Positions 54,401 to 63,400 of a stretch of 64,000 nucleotides of DNA are shown piece by piece (positions within the stretch are counted from its first letter, which is position 1; every line of letters starts with the position of its first letter). The DNA comes from Micropterus salmoides. Taxonomy: Eukaryota > Chordata > Actinopteri > Centrarchiformes > Centrarchidae. The position numbers were made by a program, and so were the translations under genes. The notes below the pieces were generated by a model. The model had not been told where the DNA came from. It made no database searches and saw only the letters and a list, made by a program, of their open reading frames with translations. Location: contig NW_024041262.1 of assembly GCF_014851395.1 (NCBI RefSeq), positions 14,809,671-14,873,670 of the forward strand. The letters are read 5' to 3'.

Positions 54401-57400
54401 CTGTCTTTAGTGATTTCAACTTGTTGAGTTGCCGCAGCAAAAAAATCCAACAGACACCAGATGTCTATTTTCCTCAAGTTGTTTTACTGTTAACACTTTT
54501 ATTAAACCACAAATATGGAGTAATACAGTGATTAATCAAAAATGGCCAGGGTCACCAATTCTAATACACAATAGCGCCCTCTGTTGGTTATGATACTCCA
54601 TTACTGTATGTTTATCACTCAACATCCTAATTGAAATTCAATTCAAGTAGATGATTTTCCTCTAAAAACTTTAATTATCATTCACACACAGCAGGTCTAA
54701 TCCAATTTTTTTTTTTTAAACAGAGAATGTAATTTGTGATGTATTTGTTTAAACTCAAGAGTTGAGCTGTTGTTAACTGAAATGAAATGCATGCAGACGA
54801 TTGAGAAAAGATTAACGGGGGTTAGGGTCACACCAGTTGACTGCATCCCCGAAATGATAACGACTAAATCTGTGTTCTAAGTCTTACGTGCGCAGAATAA
54901 CTCATATTTCTGTGGCAGCGCGGCACTCACCCTGGCATTTGCCGCCATTGGTCGGGTCTCCATGGTAACCTGGCATGCAGGTCTGGCAGTGAGGGCCGGT
55001 GGTGAGGTTACGGCACTGTTCGCACACGCTGCCGTTCACACACGTGCTGTGGCCATTACACTGGCACGCTGCAACACAAAGAGAGAGAGGTTATGGATGA
55101 ATGCTTCTGTGGGTGCTCATAACTTTCACTGCTTTAACTTTCTGCAACTACCCTTCAGCAGGACAGATAGGAAACAATTGAACATGACATTTCAGATCCT
55201 GACACATTGAGCAACTCATGGCTACCACTCATATTGTATCCTTTTGTGGAGTATACTTGTTTTTTTTTATAGTTTGTGTCTAAATCACACATTTATTTTG
55301 ATCATCCTCCCTGGAGCTACTAAACAGCTAGGATATGACACCAGCTCAACAAAAGGTACACCTAGGGTTGTTATTGCTTCCTAGAAAAGCAACAGACCAA
55401 TTACAGCTGTCAGAAGCTTTTATCTGGCATTTTACAATAATTATTATTTAATCAGACTTGATTTTGGAATATTTTTAATGGCTGTAACTTTTAATGAGCC
55501 TATATCTAAGAGTCCAATTGGAAATACAAATTAGAAGTTTAATGGGAGAAAAACAAGTCTTAATTATGTAAGTTAACCTTGTTTGTATTGATTTTTCACC
55601 CATAGAAAGTATAGAGTGTTACAAATAACTCCATCTTCGAGGTAAGTTACACAATTCCTCCTCTACCACTGAATATAGCACGATGGTAGGGCAGCCACTG
55701 TAATTTAGTGCTTACAGATGCACTTTAAAAACAACATTATCTAAAAGGAAACCAAGAACATTAAAAAAAGAAAATCATTGACAGTGAGCTTCAGACCTAC
55801 ACGTTTAACTTCACATATGACTTTACATACGATTTCTCACGGTTTTTACACACAATGAGCACACTTCACACCCTAAAATTACTACTAGCATTGAGTATAT
55901 TATCATCTTACATGATGTGGTTATATGGACTGAAAGCATTAAATGGATTACTAGCATAGGGTTGCATTGAGTCAGCAGGGAGGGATTGGTTGCATAGGGA
56001 AGCTGTAACAGGAATCCTTGATAAGAACATCGTTTTAAACACAAGTCAATAGGTAATAACATCTCAAGATGATACACTTAATACACACAATCTGTAATTT
56101 CAGTAAGACGGACAGGAAGTGGATCCCTTACCAGGGCAGTGAATAAAGGCCCACTCGTAGCCCTTGTCTTTGGGGCAGCTGCCCAGGTCCAGGCTCATGT
56201 CTTGGGACTGGCCCTGCTTCGCTGGCCTCTTCATTGGGCCCCTGGAGGAGCCCTCCATGCACAGGCCCTTCCCAGTGCTGCTGGGATCTCCACACCAGCC
56301 GCACTCCGGCTGCTCCAAGCATTGGGAACATGTCCGCAGGCCTGAACAGTTCTGGGCTGATAGGAGAGGAGACAAGTGAGAGACTTTTATTTTTTTACCA
56401 TTAGCATAATAGAAAGTTTCCCTTAATGTTGCACTCTTTTGCTTTATTTCAAATTGAATCTACCTTAACTTCTTTGTTTATACTGTATTCCTGAGTTAGC
56501 CACATTTGTCCTTTTATTTTCATTTAAACATTTATTTACCAGGGCAGTCACCTTGAAACAAACTGCAGCATGAACACGGTAAGCAACTGCAAAGTATGTT
56601 GCCTTAACAGTTTTGTTTTGTAGGATTTCAGACAACTTCAGTCATTTCTTAGCTTTTAGCAGGACCAGCAGATTTGCACTGGAATTCAAACTGGTTATCT
56701 CGTGAACTGTCAGGGTAACAGATATGGGTGCGGATAAGAAGGTAAGAAGCAAGTGTTGAGCATTAAACAGTAGAATGAGAGGGGGAAAAGCCATAGAATG
56801 AAGAGGAAAATGTCTTGCAAACCAGGGCCAGCGAAAAGTTTGCGATTTGAGCAAAGTTCAATAAAAGGCTTAAATGTGATGTGTGAAGTGGCACCTTCAC
56901 TCTAAACTCAGAAACCCGAGGGAGCAATGTTGTTTTGTCAGTCCGGGATGAACTTTCAGGGCACTAAATTGCTTGACAAGTTTCAGTGTCACCGCTTGCC
57001 TGCCAGACAGACACTTGAGGGGGGAAAATGCCACTACTATTTTAAGGAGACAAACATTGAGTGCTTTTACCTCTGTTTATGTCAAACAAAAATCTCCAGC
57101 TATTCTGCTAATGGATGTGAAACCATGACAACGCAAGAGCAATCGGTACAAAAGGCCACTTAAGTGTGTTTTGATGACGGGACGTAAGTGGCAGATTTCT
57201 CAGGAACATACTGAGAAAAGAAGCAGCTGGATGGAGACAAAAGCATGTTGAAATACATAAAAAATCTGCCATAAAAGCAGAATCTGCATCTTCCGTATGG
57301 ATTTTGACAGATAAATCAACACGTGTGAACGTGAACAACTAAATCCGATGCCTGGAACTGTTACATAAATTGGATGGTGATTATGACTGGGTCTGTACAG

Positions 57401-60400
57401 CAAAACAAGTCTTGCTTCAGCCAGTGTTTTCACTAGCTGAGTAAATATAACCTGTATGCCTGGCCCAGATTATCTCAACAACACTGTCAAGCCTCAGACT
57501 GACAGTGCGACTTTTAAAAGCGTCATTAAAATGTGACATCTGAGGTCAAACCCTAGAAGATCAGATCTTATAAGATCAGTTTATTGTACATCCACATTGC
57601 AGTTCAGCGTCTCCTAAATATGTGTCCTTGCAGGATTTCACAAGAGAGACCACAAATATTATGGATCAAAATGACAACCGACCTCACTACTTCAATATCT
57701 GGTTTTGATTTTACTGTGTCTTGACCTCTCTATTAACACACCCTGAAATCAACAGATGACAAATGTTGCTTTAAATCACCAAGTATCCCTAAAAGGATGT
57801 GGACATGCAGATCCATATAGAAAGAATGTTACATCTTCCAATAAAGCTTTAATGCTTTTAAGCTATCCTAACAGCTCTCCTCAACCTAAGAATTTGTTCC
57901 TCTAGCATTGAGAGAGGACAGCAGCCAAGCCAGGGCCCTCAAAAATATAATAAAATCTAGTTTTTAAAGACCAAAGCACATTTATGAATGTTGTGGGAGG
58001 CAGAAATACAGAATTACTTTTTCAAAACTAGATAATGGCTTTATTTGTAATAAATACACCAACTAATCAACTAATAACAGGGGCTAGGCAACAGCTAGGC
58101 TAGGGGTGCAACTGATGACTATTTTCATAATCAGTTAATCTGCAGATTATTTTCTCAATGAATCGATTTATCATTTTTTAATATATATTTATAACATATT
58201 ATATATCATTTTTATACTATGAAATTCTGAAATTGTAAAGGGTGACATATTATACATATATGACAGACATATATATATATATACTAATTGCTTATTTCAT
58301 CCAACCAACAGTTCAAACTCTAATTAATAACTCAATGAACTGAATATTACTATTATAAATGACAAAAAAGAAATAAATCCTCACATTTCAAAAATCAGTT
58401 TTCCTAAAAAATGACAATTAATTTTAAATCAACTCGCTGTTTCAGCTCTTCTCACCTACTATGCACCCACATCTACAGCATAACCGCAGGAACTACGACA
58501 GTGTGGTTGAGAGCATATGGGCCAGATCTGCAAATTTAGACTTCTTCTGAGAGCAACAAACACATCACAGTCTGCCCTTTCAAAGTCCCCCTGCAGGCAA
58601 TAACACTACAGAATAATTTATCCTAGGTCTATGGCTTTAAGTGCATTTATGCAGTATACTCGGCATAAAGCACGCTTCTCTCTATGAACTGAACACGTGG
58701 AGGGAGGAAGTAAAACAGCAGGTGAGATAATTCAAGTCTTAACTGGTGATTGAAACTTTTCAGAGTGAATGTGAAGGAGCAAGGTCAGACAGCACAAACA
58801 GAAACAGAAGAAAATACAGAGAGGAATTTATAGGATACACATCTCTGTCCTTCACGCCCAAAGGGACAAATTCCTCAAGACAAATATCCACAGTGTACAG
58901 AAACGTCTCTGAGTAACCTAACACCAGCTGACACAAATGAATTTGAGACTGTTCCCCTTCAGCTCCCTAAATTTGTTACTCACTAAACTGATCTGAGATG
59001 TGTTTTACGATCTGACACGACTATGGGTATAATTCATACATCACGCAGCACAACAGCACCGACCTGAACAGCCACACTGACCTTCAGGTGTGTCCTGTTT
59101 AAATCTTATCCTATTACACCATCTGTCCTGCTGTTCTCTTCATTGCTTGTTGCTGTGTGACATTAAATGGAGTCACTCATTATTTTGTTATCCCCCTAAA
59201 GTGCTTTTATGTACTACTATGTCTTCTTCAAAACATGTACAGGATGTTCAGGAATGAAATGGCTACAAGGGCTTGCATGCTTTTAAAGGCAGTTTAATTC
59301 TCTAAAGCACGAAAAAAGACGACATGCACATACATAGATTATTTTAAGCAATTTCCACACACACAGTACAATTTCTTTGGAACATTAACTGCTCAAAGTT
59401 GTTTACCACTGTGTTTCTTGGTAACTCGTCTTGAGAGCAGTGAACACTACAATCAAATAGGATGGTATATTTCAATAAGCGGGTGTACATTTGTAAAGAT
59501 TTTTGGTGTTTATTGTTTAAAGTACTAACGTTATGGAGAATTGGTTAATGCCATGGAAGGCAGGTTCACTGAACTTTGATAATAACAAGCAAATTAACCA
59601 CTAAGGGGGCATATTTCATGGTAAGATTTATTTTGTTAAGGCACTGTCAGAAAAGAGAGCACTTTCCTTTGGTTCATTTAAGATAATTCAATCAAGGAGG
59701 GCTTTGGCCTATTATCATTTTGCAGCATAGGGGTCCATCGCCTTAGTGGTTTCAAACACGCCTGACCATGTCTGGTGATTCTATTCCTAAATCCTACTCC
59801 AAAAATTGGAACAATCTTTCAGTCTTTCAACCACTTAAAGTAAAGTCAGCTAATGGTAAAGAGTCCATGGTCAACAGGGAAATCTAACAGCGGGGGCAAC
59901 TATATGCAAGAGTAATTGTCCATTATAAACCAAAAGCAGCTTCCAAAGCCAATCAAAGGAAACTAATACCATTTTCCCTCTGACACACCACCTTCCACTT
60001 TAAACTGTTTTCCTCCCTTCACCTCCTTCCTCTAGGGAATGAATATTGACTCCTTACAGAAACCAATCTGGGAAAGCGTATTGCCGGGCACCTTAATGCC
60101 GGACTACAGACACCAAAAAGCATATCATCTAGATTAAGCTCAGAAAAAGACACTTACCCACACACTCTCCAGTCTGCCACTCCAGACACTGGCCATAAGG
60201 AAAAGAGATCACATAGGCAGTCGAGTCGACGCAGCGCTGCGCACTGCCGCACCACATACACTCCATGGCCTGGCTGGTACAGTTGGCACAGTTGGTGTGC
60301 AGAGAGCAAGGCTTCTTACAGGATGGACGGGTGCTCTGATTGGGGTTTCCTGGACAGGATAGGACAAGACAGGAGGAGAGCATAAAGAGTCTTTTTCAAA

Positions 60401-63400
60401 ATCAAGACTGTAATTCCAGTGTAATGTTAACATTTGTCAAAACAGATAAGATATGCATGTAGTATATGCATCTCTCACCAGTAGCTTTTTCACAGATGAG
60501 GCCGTGGGCAGTGGCAGTGCATGGATTTGCCCTAAGGCCCGACACCTGAGGCTCCTCCAGGTAGGCACAGAAGCCAGAGTCACTGGGCTCACCGGGCAGC
60601 CAGCGCAGGCTGCTGTTGGTGAAGGGGGACATGTCCTCCCAGCCCCAGTATGACACGTTGATTTTCCTCAGTCCCACCCAGGGAGACAGCTGCTGTGGAG
60701 ACACGGCAAAAAGGCTTTCAAAGGTCTGGAAAGGCCACTGGGTATTCAAATGTAAGATTTTACAACTGGGCCTCCCTTTCTGCTTCAGCGTGCTATTTAA
60801 GCAATAAATGGCTACAGCATTTACACATGGGAACCAAGAATGCCTTTAAAAGTCGCCTGAAAATAATTTCACAGATATGATGACTTACATGCCTGCAGGA
60901 TACAACTTTTAACGTAATGGGAAAATGATGGGAAATGACATGACAAGGTTTCTGTTTGGAACAAACAGGCGAGTTTCAATCCAGCAGACCGACGACAAAT
61001 GATAGCACAGCTGGCATGATCAAAATCATCAGGAGGGTCTACAAATTTTCTTTCAGTGCAAGGATGCGTAGCTGTGGGGGGGTTGAGAAGGTGAGCGTTT
61101 GCCCAAAAGCACATTATCAATTCTATTAAAGTTAGGGTAGGCAATTTATTTCAGAAGCATTTTTTGATATGTATTTTTTCTTTACATCTTGGCAACAATC
61201 AATAAATCAAATACTCTTTTAAAAAAAAAAAAAAAGATCTGGTAGCTGTGGCTGTAGCAGGACGGTTATAAGCACGGGAAGGTTGAATTGCATCACAGAT
61301 TTCCATTAACGTGTTTTGCATATATGTGCATATATATTTTTGCTTTTTAAGCATGCATTAGGAAACTTATAATATTTAGTAACCAAAGGCATTTGGGAGT
61401 TATACTCTGATGGAATTGAAAACTACAAGCAAACCAGACTCACCAGTCAATGTCTTAGATACTATAAGTGGTTATGATTGTTCCTACAGACAGGGAGTCA
61501 TGTGGCCCTCGTTTGTTATATAAAGCAGAAAGAAGAAACTGTGACTGTGTGACAAAAGGATAAAATAATTCACAAAAACAAAAACTAAGTGAAAAGTGTG
61601 ATTATCACAGTCAGAATCATCAGGTGCAGTATTTCAGAAACTAAAGCCCGACATTGTTGTCTACTTGTAATTGCGTCACAGCCCAAAAACAAGCTATATA
61701 GTTTGTGGCCAAGTGGAAAACAATTTGATGATAAAATGGTTGAAAGACATGAATTACCCAAGTTAAAAGGAGGAACGCAATCAGACAGAAAACAGAGCAG
61801 CACACAAGTACAAAAGTGATCAGGACACAATCATCTCACAATGCGCAACTCATCAGTTACTGGCAGGCTCGACTAACAGAACCACTCTTCTGAGGATACT
61901 TTTAAATATGTCTGACTGAATTTGATATAAAGTATTTGCTGCAGGCATGACCCACAGCAATAGAAATTTTCAGTCTTTACATCACTATCAAAATCTTACA
62001 ATTCAAGCTGTTTTGTTTCATTTGTTCACTTATTTCTGTTTCACCTTGTCTTGTAGCTGGAGCTTCTTTAGCTCCTCAAGCACAAAGTCTACTTGTTTGG
62101 AGGTGGTGAGCGACGCGATGTTTCCATTGAGGTTCTTGCAGTAGTGCTGGGCGTTGTCATAACTCTCACGGCTGGAGTTGATCCTCAGGCAGGCCTCTCC
62201 AACCTGGCTCCATCCCTCGCTGCACTGCTGGGCTGAGGGGGGAAAAAAAGCAACAGTATGAGGAGATGTACGAGATAGGGCCAAGACATGTGAGACGTTA
62301 GTAAAAATATATATATGTCAATTCTCATCCAGCCTTTACATGTGATACTTTACTCTAAACTCTGTTTTTCATCTCAACCCCTAAAAAAAAATAAAAAAAT
62401 AAAAAAAAAAGTGCCTTTTTAGCTGCTAAAAGCTCCACTGCATTCAACAGCTTAATTAACTATGTCTGTTCGGGGGTTAAGCAGGTAGTTTACAGTGGAG
62501 CTTTGGAGTTTATTTTTACAACAACAACAGCTGCCTGCTGCGGGCGAAAACAACCCTAAAGAGCGGCCTGAGTGAACCAAAACAGTTAAGTTTCATGCCA
62601 GACAGCTAAACAATGCGCTCAAACTTGGTATAGCCACTTTAAATCAGAACATTAGTTAAATACTGGTCAGCATATTGTGCCATACTCCAAGAAAATAGAC
62701 CACAAAAGGAGAACATAGCCATGAAAGAAGATTGCAGGAAGTCTGCTTTCTTCCAAATCAGAGGGGACTAAAGTGTGTGTGTATGTATCTGATTTAGCAG
62801 GAGTGTAATCTGCGCTTATTTGCCTTAGAGATTTTTCGAGACCAAATTGCCTTTTAATAACTGCTTCAAATAAAAATATGGTGGGTTCTCATTTAGATGA
62901 ATGTGTGCGAGTGCATGTGGAGACATATATGCATTCTGTGTGTGAGTGAGAGAATTGTGCCGAGACTCGCTTTCAGGCATCAGGAATACACACAAATACA
63001 CACATGCAGGATTTTCAGCTCCCACTGCTGCAACAAGCCCTTAGGCGACAAGACTTCACGAAGAGAAAATTATGGATAAAAGTGACATCACCAATTCTTC
63101 AGATTGAGCCAGAGTCAATATGCGGGAGGGGTAGACAGTGGGAGGCAAACTAAATATACTGCCACACCTGATAAACATCATCAGGATGACACCTTGAAAG
63201 TAGATATCTGTAAATACCAGATGCTGTGTTTAAATCTGCTGTACAGTACAATGCAAAAAAAATCCTAATTCTGTTTAAATTTTCCCATAAGGTCTGAATG
63301 TCAGTGGAGTCACTCCTTACACATCATCATCTCACAACTTATCTGACCGTTCTCATCAAATCATATCCATGAGATCAAGGATATGGGTCCTATACAATCA

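Larger units (their letters stand above)
52983..54930 (-). other. atrnl1 intron (window intron 6, 1948 bp)
   Basis: Non-coding. It contains a (GT)n microsatellite at 54001-54026 and a dispersed repeat at about 53210-53385. Nothing else is recognised. Confidence 0.85.

Noticed and set aside
56139..56379. Plus-strand open frames antisense to exon 5
   Set aside because: They mirror the GC-rich PSI exon on the other strand and have no independent support.
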